A DNA stretch of 64,000 nucleotides from Pedobacter heparinus DSM 2366 (GCF_000023825.1 NC_013061.1:4340001-4404000); one strand, 5' to 3'. Positions 1 to 10,276 are shown, counted from the stretch's first letter. The notes: generated from the letters alone by a model not told the origin. A program made the numbers and translations.

Positions 1-2769
1 GGTAATCAGAACTGGTCTATAGCCAAAGACAAATACGGCATCATGTATTTTGGCAATGCCCAGGGTCTGCTCAGCTTTGACGGCAAATACTGGCAGCAGT
101 ACAAACTGCCTAACCGGCAAATTGTACGTTCGGTAGCTACCGCTGCAGACGGCACCATTTACACTGGCGGATTTGGTGAATTCGGCTACTGGTCGGACAA
201 AAACAAACACCTTAGCTACACTTCTTTAACCAACCTTATCCCCCATCCGCACCGGCTTAAAGACGAGATCTGGAAAATATATACCTTTGGCAAAAAAGTC
301 ATCTTTCAATCCTTCTCGGCCATTTATATTTACGAGAACAAAAAGATCAGTGTAGTTACGGCACAGCAATCGCTCCTTTTTCTGCACCAGGTTGGCCAGC
401 GTTTTTATGTGGAAGTAAATGGGAAGGGGCTCTTTGAGCTTACAGGCAACAAATTAATCCCCTTAAAAAACAACGGCTTAGTCCTGCCAAAAGGTGTATT
501 GTCTATACTGCCCTATCAAAACGGCAGCCTTTTGATCGGTACAAGTAAAGATGGGCTTTTTGTATATAACGGTGAAAACTTTAACCCCTTAAACACTCCG
601 GCAAATACCTTCCTTAAAACCTACCAGTTAAACAATGGTACACGTATACAGGACCGCTATTATGCTTACGGCACCATTCTGAACGGTCTGATCATCATAG
701 ACGAGACGGGAAACATCGTACAGCGTATCAATAAATCGAGTGGCCTGCAAAACAATACGGTACTGAGCCTATATGCCGATCAGGACCAGAACCTGTGGGC
801 CGGTCTCGATAACGGGATAGACCGGATAGAACTCAATTCACCCCTGTACTTTTACTTTGATAAAACAGGACAGTTCGGAACGGTATACTCCAGCCTGATC
901 TATAAAAACAACATTTACCTGGGCACCAACCAGGGCCTATTTTACAGTACCTGGGCATCCGGAAGGGGAAACCTTTTCAATACCTTCGATTTCAAACTGA
1001 TCCCCAATTCACAGGGTCAGGTATGGGACCTTACCTTAATAGACGACCAGTTATTTTGTGGCCACAATGATGGTACTTTTAAGGTAACGGGTAATAAACT
1101 GGAAAACATTTCGACGGTAAAAGGGGGCTGGACCATCAAAAAACTACACTCAAATCCCAATTTTTTAATTCAGGGCACTTATAACGGGCTGGTGCTGTTT
1201 AAAAAAGATGGAGCCGGACAATGGGTATTCTGGCATAAGATAGAGAATTTTGGAGAACCTTCCCGTTATGTAGAGCAGGATACCAGGGGCGACATTTGGG
1301 TAAGCCATGCCTACAAGGGCCTGTATAAGCTAAGCCTCAGTCCGGACTTTAAAAAGGTCACCACCATAAAAACCTATGATGAAAGGAATGGCCTGCCGGG
1401 GGATTATAACATCAATATCTTCACGCTGGAAAACCGTTTGGTTTTTTCTTCAGATGAAGGATTTTTTATTTACGACGAGATCAGCAACCGTTTTACCAAA
1501 TACACAACACTGAACAAGGAACTGGGCAGTTTTGCCGGTGCCAATAAGATCATTGATGCGGGCTCAAAAAAATACTGGTTCATCAACCATGGAAAAATGG
1601 GACTTGTGCACTTACTGGAACCAGGAAAAGTCCAGGTAGATTCCAGCACTTTCAGCATCCTGGACGGCAGGATGGTACAGTACTATGAAAACATCAGCAA
1701 AATAAGCGATAAGATCTATCTGATGAGCGTGGACGATGGTTTTGTCATTTACAACGCCACTGAAAACCGAAATGGGAAAAACCATACAATACTCCCCCAG
1801 GTACTCATCCGAAAAATTGAGGACATCACCGATACCTACCATACGATCAGCGAGTTTGGCGACAAGGATACTGAAATTGAGATTCCTTTTAGCCGCAACA
1901 GCATCCGTATTTCTTTTGCCCTGCCCTGGTACAGGCAATCCAAAATTAAATTTCAGTACTATCTGGAGGGTTATTCCAAACAATGGTCTGACTGGAGTGC
2001 AGCCTCACAAAAAGATTTCACCAACCTGGGCCAGGGTAGTTATGTCTTTAAAGTAAGGGCACGCATCAACGAGAGCACGGTTAGTAAGGTTACCGAGTTC
2101 AGGTTTACCATACACCCTCCATTTTATGCCAGTAACTGGGCCATTGCTTTATATCTTATCCTGTTTATATTGCTGCTCTTTACCTTTAAACGGCTTTATG
2201 AGCGTAAGCTAAGAAAAGATCAGCGGGCCATATCTGATAAATTACAGGCAGAGAAAGAGGCATTCCTTAAAAAAGAAGCTGAAGCAACAGAAAAGCAGAT
2301 CATCAAATTGCAGACAGAGAAACTCCAGGCCGAACTGGCGGGCAAGAACAGGGAACTGGCCAACTCGGCCATGAGCCTGGTTTACAAAAATGAACTGCTG
2401 CAGAAGCTGAGCCAGGAAATCCTTAAACTGAAAGATGAAAGCGGAAAACCGCTTGCCGAAGATCAGCTCAGAAAAATCCAGAAGGTAATAGATGAAGGTA
2501 TGAATGATGAACGCGACTGGAACCTTTTTGAAAGCAGCTTCAACGAAGCCCACGAGAGCTTCTTTAAAAAACTGAAAGTAAACCATCCCGATCTGGTACC
2601 CAACGATCTTAAACTTTGTGCTTACCTGCGCATGAACATGAGCAGTAAAGAAATGGCATCTTTATTGAACATTTCTTTAAGAGGTGTAGAAATACGGCGT
2701 TACAGACTGCGTAAAAAGCTGGATGTGCCCCATGACAAGAACCTTGTAGAGTTCCTGATGGAGCTGTAA
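1..2769 (+). CDS. Transmembrane propeller/Y_Y_Y regulator with LuxR-type HTH (5' end outside window)
   Basis: The reading frame is open from base 1, and the residues before the first ATG (43) read as normal propeller sequence, so the gene starts upstream of the window. The visible 922 residues show two-component-regulator-type beta-propeller repeats, a Y_Y_Y domain (about 630-692), one membrane helix (about 711-733), a long charged coiled coil (about 735-825) and a C-terminal helix-turn-helix of LuxR/GerE type (about 855-922, with MASLLNISLRGVEIRRYRLR). There is no histidine kinase or receiver domain, so it looks like a one-component transmembrane sensor: periplasmic sensing and cytoplasmic DNA binding in one chain. 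It lies 247 bp upstream of susC on the same strand and is the obvious candidate regulator of the PUL (inference). Confidence 0.85.
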   Translation, partial: GNQNWSIAKDKYGIMYFGNAQGLLSFDGKYWQQYKLPNRQIVRSVATAADGTIYTGGFGEFGYWSDKNKHLSYTSLTNLIPHPHRLKDEIWKIYTFGKKVIFQSFSAIYIYENKKISVVTAQQSLLFLHQVGQRFYVEVNGKGLFELTGNKLIPLKNNGLVLPKGVLSILPYQNGSLLIGTSKDGLFVYNGENFNPLNTPANTFLKTYQLNNGTRIQDRYYAYGTILNGLIIIDETGNIVQRINKSSGLQNNTVLSLYADQDQNLWAGLDNGIDRIELNSPLYFYFDKTGQFGTVYSSLIYKNNIYLGTNQGLFYSTWASGRGNLFNTFDFKLIPNSQGQVWDLTLIDDQLFCGHNDGTFKVTGNKLENISTVKGGWTIKKLHSNPNFLIQGTYNGLVLFKKDGAGQWVFWHKIENFGEPSRYVEQDTRGDIWVSHAYKGLYKLSLSPDFKKVTTIKTYDERNGLPGDYNINIFTLENRLVFSSDEGFFIYDEISNRFTKYTTLNKELGSFAGANKIIDAGSKKYWFINHGKMGLVHLLEPGKVQVDSSTFSILDGRMVQYYENISKISDKIYLMSVDDGFVIYNATENRNGKNHTILPQVLIRKIEDITDTYHTISEFGDKDTEIEIPFSRNSIRISFALPWYRQSKIKFQYYLEGYSKQWSDWSAASQKDFTNLGQGSYVFKVRARINESTVSKVTEFRFTIHPPFYASNWAIALYLILFILLLFTFKRLYERKLRKDQRAISDKLQAEKEAFLKKEAEATEKQIIKLQTEKLQAELAGKNRELANSAMSLVYKNELLQKLSQEILKLKDESGKPLAEDQLRKIQKVIDEGMNDERDWNLFESSFNEAHESFFKKLKVNHPDLVPNDLKLCAYLRMNMSSKEMASLLNISLRGVEIRRYRLRKKLDVPHDKNLVEFLMEL

Positions 2770-3016
2770 CACTACATCATTACCTCTCATCACCGCTTTC
2801 AGGGTGTAATTATTTTAGCCTTAAAAAACAATATTGTTGTAGTAGTAAATTTCTGTTTGTGGCTTAAAAAACATCGTTTTTATACCAAAAACGAATGTAG
2901 AAAGCATAGATGAGATAGTGCAAAATCTGCTGATGATGTATTAATGTAGAGGCACTTTTTTTGTATTCCCCACAATAGTACCGGAGCTTTATCTAACATT
3001 TAAATAACCAAATAGT

Positions 3017-6000
3017 ATGAAAAGAATCTTTACAAAACTTTCAGTTTTAACTTTTCTCTGTTTTCTTTTTACGAGCGTAACACAAGCACAGGACCTTACT
3101 GTAACTGGTGTAGTAACAGATTTAGCAGATAAACTGCCGCTACCTGGTGTCAGTGTACAGGTAAAAGGAACCCAGAAAGGAACAACCACAGATGCAATGG
3201 GCAAATATGCCATCAGCGCACCTGCAAATGCAACCCTGGTTTTCACATCCATTGGGTATACCAGCCGTGAAATGCAGATCGGCAATCAAACCACAATTAA
3301 TGTCGTGCTTTCCTCTGCCTCCCAAGACCTTGAAGGTGTAGTTGTAGTAGGTTATGGCACGCAAAGAAAACGTGATCTAACAGGAGCAATTACACAGATC
3401 AAAGGCGACGAAGTGGCAAAAATGCCAAACACCAATCCTCTATCTTCTTTACAGGGTAAAGTAGCCGGTTTAACCGTTGTAAACAGTGGCACACCCGGTG
3501 CCGCACCTACCGTAAGGATCAGGGGGGTAAACAGCACAACATCAGGAGGCAACAATCCTCTTTATGTAGTTGACGGCGTGCATCAGGACAATATCGATTA
3601 CATCAATCCCGCAGATATAGAAAGCATTGAAGTATTAAAAGACCCTTCTTCTATAGCTATTTTTGGTTTGCAGGGAGGAAACGGTGTGATTGTAGTTACC
3701 ACAAAACGGGCAGCTAAAGGACAAACCACCATTAACCTTCAAAGTTCTGCCGGTGTACAAAAAGTATTGAATACCATTGATGTAACCAATGCAGCACAAT
3801 TCATTAAATTGTACAACAACCTACTCGCTAATTCCGGATTGGGATCTTACGATTATACCAATTATACTGCAGATACCGATTGGCAGAAAGAAATCCTCCA
3901 ATCAGCCTTTCAAAGCAACAATAACCTGAGCATTTCCAATAGCGGTGAAAAATCAACCACATTGATCAACCTGGGATACAATACAATGGAAGGTGTAGTT
4001 AAATTTGGAAAGTATCAAAGATATGTAGCCCGGGTAAACGAGGAAATAAGAATAAATGATAACATTAAAATTGGCGCAGATATAACAGGAACACACTGGA
4101 TTCTGAACAACTCGAGCGGAGATCTGAACAATGCATTATGGGCAGCCCCGATAGTTGGCATCAGGGAAAGTGAAACTGCTTATTATGCCATGCCTGGATT
4201 TCAGCGGGGCCAGGTTGGTAATCCGGTAGCCAGGATTTACCAAAACGACAGAAACAGCATTAACAAAGGTTACCGGGTAGTCGGAAACCTTTTCGCCGAT
4301 GTTACTTTCCTGAAAAAATTTAAATGGAGGTCGCAGTTTTATACCGACCTTGGTTTCAACAATAACCGGGGATATACAGGCCTGCCCTTTACTGTTATCT
4401 ATTTAGGAGAAGGCAATATCCCTACCACCAGATTCGACAATCCAAATGCCCGTACTTCGGTAAGACAGGGAGCTGACGAATTCAGAAAGTTTCAGCAGGA
4501 CCACACAATAACTTATGAAAACACCTTTAATAACGACCATAAGGTAACAGCTGTTGCAGGTTTTACTTCTATCTTCAGAAGTGAGACTAAACTTTCCGGG
4601 GACCGGACAGACATCGGGCTAAATATTCCAGATGACCCTGCTTACTGGTACATTGGCATTGCCGACAAAAGCAATCCAAGTGGTGTAACCGGTAGTGGTG
4701 AAGAAAGGGCCTCAATGGGTTATTTTGCAAGGGTAAACTATGCTTATAAAGACAGATACCTGATAAATGCCACTTATAGAAGAGACGGGCTGTCCAGTAT
4801 TGCCCCTCAAAACCGCTGGGGTAATTTTGGCGGTATTGGTTTGGGATGGGTGCTCTCCGAAGAAAGCTTCTTCAAAAACATTAAAGGTGTTGACTTTTTG
4901 AAACTTCGTGGTTCATGGGGAACAACAGGTAACGGACAGGGCTTACCTCCCAATATCTTCAGACCAGGTGTTACCACCTCTGGCTCGGGCGTGTTCGGCG
5001 ACAACATTTATCCCGGCATTGCACCTGCCTATATTGCAGATCCAAACCTGAAATGGGAAGTAGTAAGAGGATTAGACTTGGGAATGGATCTGAAAGCTTT
5101 GAACAGCCGCTTAAGCGCAGAAATTAATGTATATGACCGTACAACAAAAGACATCATTACCCAGATCACTTTATTGAATACTAGCGGAAGCTATCCTTAC
5201 CGTACCAATCTGGGCACTATATCCAATAAAGGAATTGAGGTGGCCCTGGGGTGGAATGATAAAATCGGCAGTGATTTCACCTATAATATCACACCTAATT
5301 TTAGTTACAATAAAAACGAAGTCGTATCCATCGGAAATAACATTAACTTCCTGCTAACCGGAAATGGCGGTGCAAACAGGACCATTACCGGAGAATCGAT
5401 AGGTCACTTTTATGGATATAAGCAAATAGGCATTTATCAATCGACTGCCGATCTGGACAAAATGGCCAGGCTATCCAACTCACTCCCTGGTGATATTGCC
5501 TATCAGGATACAGATGGTGATGGTAAGATCACACCTGCCGACCGGATTAAGCTAGGTTCTCCCTTTCCTGCCTGGAGTTATGGCCTGAACCTGAACTTAG
5601 GCTACAAAGGTTTCGATGTTTTGTTACAGGGACAAGGTGTTGCCGGCAATAAAGTATACACCCAGCGCCGTACCGCAACTTTTGCTGACCTGAACTTTGA
5701 AACCAACAGATTAAATGCCTGGACAGGGCCAGGAACCAGTAACGTTGAACCCATTTTACAGAAAGGCAGACTCAACAACTACCTGTTCAGCAGCTATTAC
5801 CTGGAGCCGGGAGATTACTTCCGTCTGCGTACCGTACAATTGGGTTATACCTTTAAACCAGCTATGCTGGCAAAAGCAGGTGTTAAAAACCTCCGTTTGT
5901 ATGTGAGTGGACAGAACATCCATACCTGGACAAAAACTACCGGATATTCGCCTGAAGCACCGATCAGTGATGTACTTGGTGGTGGTGCTGACAATGGAGT

Positions 6001-6049
6001 ATATCCAATTCCGGCAGTTTACACATTTGGTATCAATGCAACATTTTAA
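3017..6049 (+). CDS. SusC/RagA-family TonB-linked outer-membrane glycan transporter
   Basis: Outer-membrane TonB-dependent importer of oligosaccharides, expected to pair with the SusD lipoprotein encoded 21 bp downstream. Visible order: signal peptide ending in TQAQ (residues 1-25), a carboxypeptidase-D-regulatory-like domain (about 28-110), a TonB-box/linker segment with VVVGYGTQRKRDLTGAI (about 110-126), a plug with PLYVVDGV and a SusC-type motif ending NGVIVVTTKRA (to about 240), then a large beta-barrel ending in a C-terminal Phe. The length of 1010 aa is normal for the family. The plug motif reads FGLQGGNGVIVVTT rather than the usual YGSRAANGVIL form, a common variant. It heads the PUL transcription unit. 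Substrate is inferred from the downstream GH144 and GH3 genes. Confidence 0.95.
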   Translation: MKRIFTKLSVLTFLCFLFTSVTQAQDLTVTGVVTDLADKLPLPGVSVQVKGTQKGTTTDAMGKYAISAPANATLVFTSIGYTSREMQIGNQTTINVVLSSASQDLEGVVVVGYGTQRKRDLTGAITQIKGDEVAKMPNTNPLSSLQGKVAGLTVVNSGTPGAAPTVRIRGVNSTTSGGNNPLYVVDGVHQDNIDYINPADIESIEVLKDPSSIAIFGLQGGNGVIVVTTKRAAKGQTTINLQSSAGVQKVLNTIDVTNAAQFIKLYNNLLANSGLGSYDYTNYTADTDWQKEILQSAFQSNNNLSISNSGEKSTTLINLGYNTMEGVVKFGKYQRYVARVNEEIRINDNIKIGADITGTHWILNNSSGDLNNALWAAPIVGIRESETAYYAMPGFQRGQVGNPVARIYQNDRNSINKGYRVVGNLFADVTFLKKFKWRSQFYTDLGFNNNRGYTGLPFTVIYLGEGNIPTTRFDNPNARTSVRQGADEFRKFQQDHTITYENTFNNDHKVTAVAGFTSIFRSETKLSGDRTDIGLNIPDDPAYWYIGIADKSNPSGVTGSGEERASMGYFARVNYAYKDRYLINATYRRDGLSSIAPQNRWGNFGGIGLGWVLSEESFFKNIKGVDFLKLRGSWGTTGNGQGLPPNIFRPGVTTSGSGVFGDNIYPGIAPAYIADPNLKWEVVRGLDLGMDLKALNSRLSAEINVYDRTTKDIITQITLLNTSGSYPYRTNLGTISNKGIEVALGWNDKIGSDFTYNITPNFSYNKNEVVSIGNNINFLLTGNGGANRTITGESIGHFYGYKQIGIYQSTADLDKMARLSNSLPGDIAYQDTDGDGKITPADRIKLGSPFPAWSYGLNLNLGYKGFDVLLQGQGVAGNKVYTQRRTATFADLNFETNRLNAWTGPGTSNVEPILQKGRLNNYLFSSYYLEPGDYFRLRTVQLGYTFKPAMLAKAGVKNLRLYVSGQNIHTWTKTTGYSPEAPISDVLGGGADNGVYPIPAVYTFGINATF

Positions 6050-6070
6050 TGGAATCCTTATTAAAAGAAG

Positions 6071-7597
6071 ATGAAAACATTTAACAATAAAAATTTCTGT
6101 CTGATGCTTTTTAGTATCGCAGCAATTACCTTACTGGCGAGTTGTAAAAAAAGCTTCCTGGATCGCGATCCACAAGGAACATACACTTCCGACACCTATC
6201 CCTATCCTAAAGGATCAGGTCCATTTGATTCGGAAATATTTGCCACCTATGACATCCTGCGCTCATATGATGCCTCTGGAAGCGGATTTATTGCTGCAAC
6301 CGGTATCAGAAGTGACGATGCTGATAAAGGCAGTACACCTACCGATGGCCCTACCTCACTTGAAATGGACAATTTCAACATTACCACCAGTAATGTCCTG
6401 GCAAATGATCTTTGGAGAGGCTACTTCAATATCGTAAACAAGAGCAATATTGTGCTGGATAAGGTAGCTAAAGATCTTGACCCGGGCACACCAGCAGAAT
6501 CAAAAGTATTTGCAGAAGCAGAAGCTAAATTTTTGCGTGGCTATGCCTATTTCATGCTGGTACGCTTATTTGGCAGGGTGCCCCTGATAGACAAAGTATT
6601 TGATGATCCCGTTGCCCAATCTAACGTTGCCCAAAGTGAACCGGCCGCTACCTATACCTTAATTGAAAGTGACCTGCAGTTTGCCGGAACCAACCTGCCC
6701 TTAAGCTGGGATCCAAGCAAGTTTCCCGGACGAGCAACCAGAGGTGCGGCGAACGGCTTACTGGCCAAAGTATACCTTACCCGTCAAAACTGGGCAGCTG
6801 CCCAAAGTGCCGCTAACCTGGTTATTACCTCACAACAGTACAACCTAAGCACTCCATATGATGATATTTTTAAAGAAACAGGTGAAAACAGTAAAGAATC
6901 TGTATTCGAAATTCAGGCAACAGCTAACCTGACGGAAAAAAGAAGTTTCGGAAGCCAGTTTGCAAGTATCCAGGGTGTAAGGGGAACAGGTATCTGGAAC
7001 CTTGGCTGGGGCTTTAATATCCCAAGTCCACAACTCGAAGGTACTTATGAAACCGGCGATCCACGTAAAGCCAGAACCATTTTATACGCCGGAGGCACCT
7101 CAGTTTTTGGTGAAGTTGTTCCTACCGGTTTACCAAATACCAGGTACAACCACAAAGTACACAGTAATCCTGCAACGCGAAATGCACTGCTTGACAATTT
7201 CAGCTATTGGATGAACATCCGGATCCTGCGTTATGCAGATGTATTACTGATGTATGCAGAAGCTGCAAATGAAGTAGGTGGCACCGCAAATACCACTGCT
7301 GCGCTAGATGCATTGAACAGTGTAAGAAAAAGAGCAAGAGGAACAACTCCGGGTATTTTACCAGACATCACGGTAACTGATCAGGCGCAGCTGCGCGAGA
7401 TCATCCGCCACGAAAGAAGGGTTGAGCTAGCCATGGAACATGAGCGTTTCTTTGACCTGGTACGCTGGGGCATTGCCGGACAGGTACTGCAAAATGCAGG
7501 GAAAAATTTCGTTACCGGCAAGCACGAACTCTTACCTATCCCTTTTGCACAGATAGAGATCAGCAAGGGTGTATTGAAACAAAATTTTGGTTATTAA
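6071..7597 (+). CDS. SusD/RagB-family nutrient-binding outer-membrane lipoprotein
   Basis: Surface glycan-binding lid of the SusCD importer. The protein has a lipoprotein signal peptide (LLASC, acylated Cys25), the helical TPR-like region with FLRGYAYFMLVRLFGRVPL (about 158-176), and the C-terminal SusD signature around ILRYADVLLMYAEAANE followed by RHERRVELAMEHERFFDLVRW. At 508 aa it is full length. The gene starts 21 bp after the susC stop, as is usual for these pairs, and was almost certainly co-transcribed with it. Specificity cannot be read from the sequence; the neighbouring GH144 enzymes suggest beta-1,2-glucan or sophoro-oligosaccharides. Confidence 0.95.
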   Translation: MKTFNNKNFCLMLFSIAAITLLASCKKSFLDRDPQGTYTSDTYPYPKGSGPFDSEIFATYDILRSYDASGSGFIAATGIRSDDADKGSTPTDGPTSLEMDNFNITTSNVLANDLWRGYFNIVNKSNIVLDKVAKDLDPGTPAESKVFAEAEAKFLRGYAYFMLVRLFGRVPLIDKVFDDPVAQSNVAQSEPAATYTLIESDLQFAGTNLPLSWDPSKFPGRATRGAANGLLAKVYLTRQNWAAAQSAANLVITSQQYNLSTPYDDIFKETGENSKESVFEIQATANLTEKRSFGSQFASIQGVRGTGIWNLGWGFNIPSPQLEGTYETGDPRKARTILYAGGTSVFGEVVPTGLPNTRYNHKVHSNPATRNALLDNFSYWMNIRILRYADVLLMYAEAANEVGGTANTTAALDALNSVRKRARGTTPGILPDITVTDQAQLREIIRHERRVELAMEHERFFDLVRWGIAGQVLQNAGKNFVTGKHELLPIPFAQIEISKGVLKQNFGY

Positions 7598-7616
7598 TCA
7601 TTAAAAATATACGAAC

Positions 7617-8540
7617 ATGAAGTTTTCAATATCATATTTCAATTATTGCGTTCTTTCCCTTACAGTCGGGCTCCTAATCAGTTCCTGTAAAAAAGACGGC
7701 AATCCAAATAACCTGCCCGATGCAGACGCATCAAAATATGCGGGGACGATTGATGGCTATAACAATTCCGATGAAGTTGCTTCGGCAAATCTGATTGCTT
7801 ACTGGGATTTCGATGGCACAAACAATGAGAAAATCAGCGGTACTGCCCCAACAACAGCAGCCGGCAATTCGTTTATTGATGGTGGTGTTAAAGGCAAGGC
7901 CCTCAGCCTCAGCGCCGGCTACCTTTATTATGCCACACAGTTTGCCAAATTTAAAACAGATGTTTTTGCCAATTTTACCATCAGTACATGGGTACAGATT
8001 TTGAACAATGGTTCAAAAAAAACCATGGTCTTCCAGTTGGCGCGTCCAGGTATATTTAACGGAAACATCAATTTCATTTTAAATACCCAAAGTTTTCCGG
8101 CCAGCAATACGGATGAGCTCAAGATCAATCCAACTTTTACAGCAGTAAGTGGTGGCATGCAGGACAATGTCAATACCAAAAGGGATAACCCTGGTGATGC
8201 CAATTATTTTCCTTACCTGACCCCAAAAATAGGTGCGAGTAAATGGACACACCTTTTGCTGACCTATGAAGGTACTACAGGTGTATTTAACATCTGGGCC
8301 GATGGCATAAGGGTTGGCGCCTTTTTTAGCAGAGGCCTTGGAACTGCACTCTTTAAATCCTATGAGCCAAGCGAAGTGATCATTGGAGGAAACTATAATG
8401 TTATACCTGGCAAAAGCGTAAGTACCGATGTAAGTTTTGCAGCAATGACTGGCAGAATTGACGAATTGAAAGTCTGGAACATTGCTTTAACAGACGCACA
8501 CATCCAGGCCATTTATAAATTAGGCCTTGCCGGAAAATAA
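7617..8540 (+). CDS. LamG/concanavalin A-like lipoprotein in the SusE/F position
   Basis: A 307 aa predicted lipoprotein (ISSC lipobox, Cys24) whose body (about 55-305) resembles a LamG/concanavalin-like jelly-roll: it opens with LIAYWDFDGTNNEKISGT and ends with GRIDELKVWNIALTDAHIQAIY, both typical of Laminin_G_3 domains. It starts 19 bp after susD, the slot where PULs usually encode surface glycan-binding proteins (SusE/SusF or SGBP). No catalytic residues of a known hydrolase family are evident, so a surface glycan-binding role is the likeliest. The domain assignment is from visible motifs; the glycan-binding function is inference from position. Confidence 0.8.
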   Translation: MKFSISYFNYCVLSLTVGLLISSCKKDGNPNNLPDADASKYAGTIDGYNNSDEVASANLIAYWDFDGTNNEKISGTAPTTAAGNSFIDGGVKGKALSLSAGYLYYATQFAKFKTDVFANFTISTWVQILNNGSKKTMVFQLARPGIFNGNINFILNTQSFPASNTDELKINPTFTAVSGGMQDNVNTKRDNPGDANYFPYLTPKIGASKWTHLLLTYEGTTGVFNIWADGIRVGAFFSRGLGTALFKSYEPSEVIIGGNYNVIPGKSVSTDVSFAAMTGRIDELKVWNIALTDAHIQAIYKLGLAGK

Positions 8541-8546
8541 ATATGT

Positions 8547-8573
8547 AGCGGAGCTACAACATGCAGCTCCGCT
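8547..8573 (+). other. Intergenic hairpin between LamG and first GH144 gene
   Basis: A perfect 9-bp inverted repeat, AGCGGAGCT and AGCTCCGCT, with a 9-nt loop, starts 6 bp after the LamG stop codon. No T-run follows, so it is not a typical intrinsic terminator. It could be an mRNA-processing or stability hairpin that separates the binding-protein part of the PUL transcript from the enzyme part. Confidence 0.6.
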
Positions 8574-8595
8574 CATTAAACACCATTTGAACCCT

Positions 8596-10263
8596 ATGAC
8601 CCAATTTAAAAAGCTATTGTTTTACACCGGATGTTCCTGTCTTTTGCTACTGCTTGCCAGTTGCAGTAAAAGCAAAGAATCGGGCGTGTCAGCTACCGAT
8701 ACCTCCTTATCCTTTACCGTAAACGGAGCTTACAATGGCACTTTAAATTATGAGGTAAATGGAAAACCGGTTATCAAATTCAGCTTTACAGAAGCGATAG
8801 ATCCGGCAACAATAGCTGCAGGTGTTAAACTTACCGATGCAGCCGGCGCAAATGTGGCCTTTAGCCAGGCTTTACAGGATGCAGATAAAACCCTCAGCAT
8901 TACCCCACAAAACAACTTTTTGTCCTTTGCCGGTTATCACCTCGAAATAACCAATGCCATAAAACCGGCAAAGGGTGGACGACTGCTCAATCCGGTAAGG
9001 ATCAGCCTCAGTACCGGTTTTGACGATACTGATAAATGTCCTCGGATTTCTGATGATGAACTGCTTACACTGATCCAGCAACAGACTTTTAAATACTTTT
9101 ACGATTTCGGACATCCCGTAAGTGGCCTGGCCCGTGAAAGGAGCACTTCCGGCAATACAGTAACTTCCGGTGGTTCCGGATTTGGTGTTATGGCGCTGGT
9201 TACCGGTGTACACCGCAGTTTTATTACCCGTGCCGCGGGCCTGGCAAGAATGCAGAAAATCGTAGATTTTTTAAAAAACAAAGCCAGCCGTTTTCATGGG
9301 GCTTACCCCCACTGGCTGGATGGCAATACCGGGGCCGCATTGCCCTTTAGTACAAAAGACAATGGCGGCGACCTGGTAGAAACTTCCCTGCTGATGCAGG
9401 GTTTGCTTACCGCACGCCAGTATTTTACTGGCAGTGATGCTGCCGAAACCGCTTTAAGGAATGACATTACCTCCATTTATAACGGAGTGGAATGGGACTG
9501 GTACCGTAAAAACAACAGTGATGTATTGTACTGGCACTGGAGCCCGGATTACAACTGGGAAATGAACCTGCCCATTAGCGGATATAACGAATGTCTGATC
9601 ACTTATGTGCTGGCCGCATCTTCCCCTACCCATAGCATCCCCAAATCGGTGTACGATATAGGCTGGGCAAAAAACGGTGCCATAAAAAATGGCAACAGCT
9701 ATTATGGCATACCATTGCCATTGGGCACTGCCAATGGTGGTCCGCTGTTTTTCGCCCATTATTCCTTTCTCGGCCTGAATCCTATGGGCTTAACAGATAC
9801 TTATGCCAATTACGAAACACAGAACAGGGCGCATACCCTCATCAATTATAAATACTGTGCAGACAATCCTAAAAAATATGCCGGTTATAGCGAGAACTGC
9901 TGGGGACTTACCGCCAGCGATATTCCTAATGGTTATGCAGCAAGCTCTCCAGCTAACGACCGTGGTGTAATTGCACCAACAGCAGCCCTTTCTTCTTTCC
10001 CTTATACACCTGTAGAATCTATGCAGGCCTTAAAATTCTTTTATTACAAATTGGGCGACAAACTCTTTAAGGACTATGGCTTTGTAGATGCCTTCTCGCT
10101 ACAGGAAAAATGGTTTGACACCCAAACTCTTGCCATAGACCAGGGGCCAATTGTCATTATGATCGAAAACTACCGCAGCAAATTGCTATGGAATTTGTTT
10201 ATGACTGCGCCGGAAGTTAAATCGGGCTTGCTTAAACTGGGTTTTAACAGCCCTAATTTATAA
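8596..10263 (+). CDS. GH144-type glycoamylase-domain lipoprotein with N-terminal Ig-like domain
   Basis: Start chosen at ATG 8596 because it gives a clean lipoprotein signal (LLLLASC, Cys23); an in-frame ATG at 8527 overlaps the previous gene and would add 23 non-signal residues. Residues about 35-130 look like an SbsA-type Ig-like domain (FSFTEAIDPATIAAGVKL, then LSITPQNNFL). Residues about 150-550 match the glycoamylase-like domain of GH144, with GHPVSGLARERS, YNECLITYVLAASSPTHSI and GGPLFFAHYSFLGLNPMGL. GH144 enzymes are inverting hydrolases of beta-1,2-glucan, either endo-acting or sophorose-releasing. The anchor and Ig-like spacer suggest an outer-membrane enzyme that makes the first cuts; whether it faces outward is not proven. 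The family call rests on recalled motifs. Confidence 0.85.
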   Translation: MTQFKKLLFYTGCSCLLLLLASCSKSKESGVSATDTSLSFTVNGAYNGTLNYEVNGKPVIKFSFTEAIDPATIAAGVKLTDAAGANVAFSQALQDADKTLSITPQNNFLSFAGYHLEITNAIKPAKGGRLLNPVRISLSTGFDDTDKCPRISDDELLTLIQQQTFKYFYDFGHPVSGLARERSTSGNTVTSGGSGFGVMALVTGVHRSFITRAAGLARMQKIVDFLKNKASRFHGAYPHWLDGNTGAALPFSTKDNGGDLVETSLLMQGLLTARQYFTGSDAAETALRNDITSIYNGVEWDWYRKNNSDVLYWHWSPDYNWEMNLPISGYNECLITYVLAASSPTHSIPKSVYDIGWAKNGAIKNGNSYYGIPLPLGTANGGPLFFAHYSFLGLNPMGLTDTYANYETQNRAHTLINYKYCADNPKKYAGYSENCWGLTASDIPNGYAASSPANDRGVIAPTAALSSFPYTPVESMQALKFFYYKLGDKLFKDYGFVDAFSLQEKWFDTQTLAIDQGPIVIMIENYRSKLLWNLFMTAPEVKSGLLKLGFNSPNL

Positions 10264-10276
10264 ATTACACTTTAAC

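Noticed and set aside
2770..3016. Possible ECF-type or standard promoter before susC.
   Set aside because: Only a near match to the -7 element (TAAATTTC) without a properly spaced -33 TTG could be found, so no promoter is claimed.
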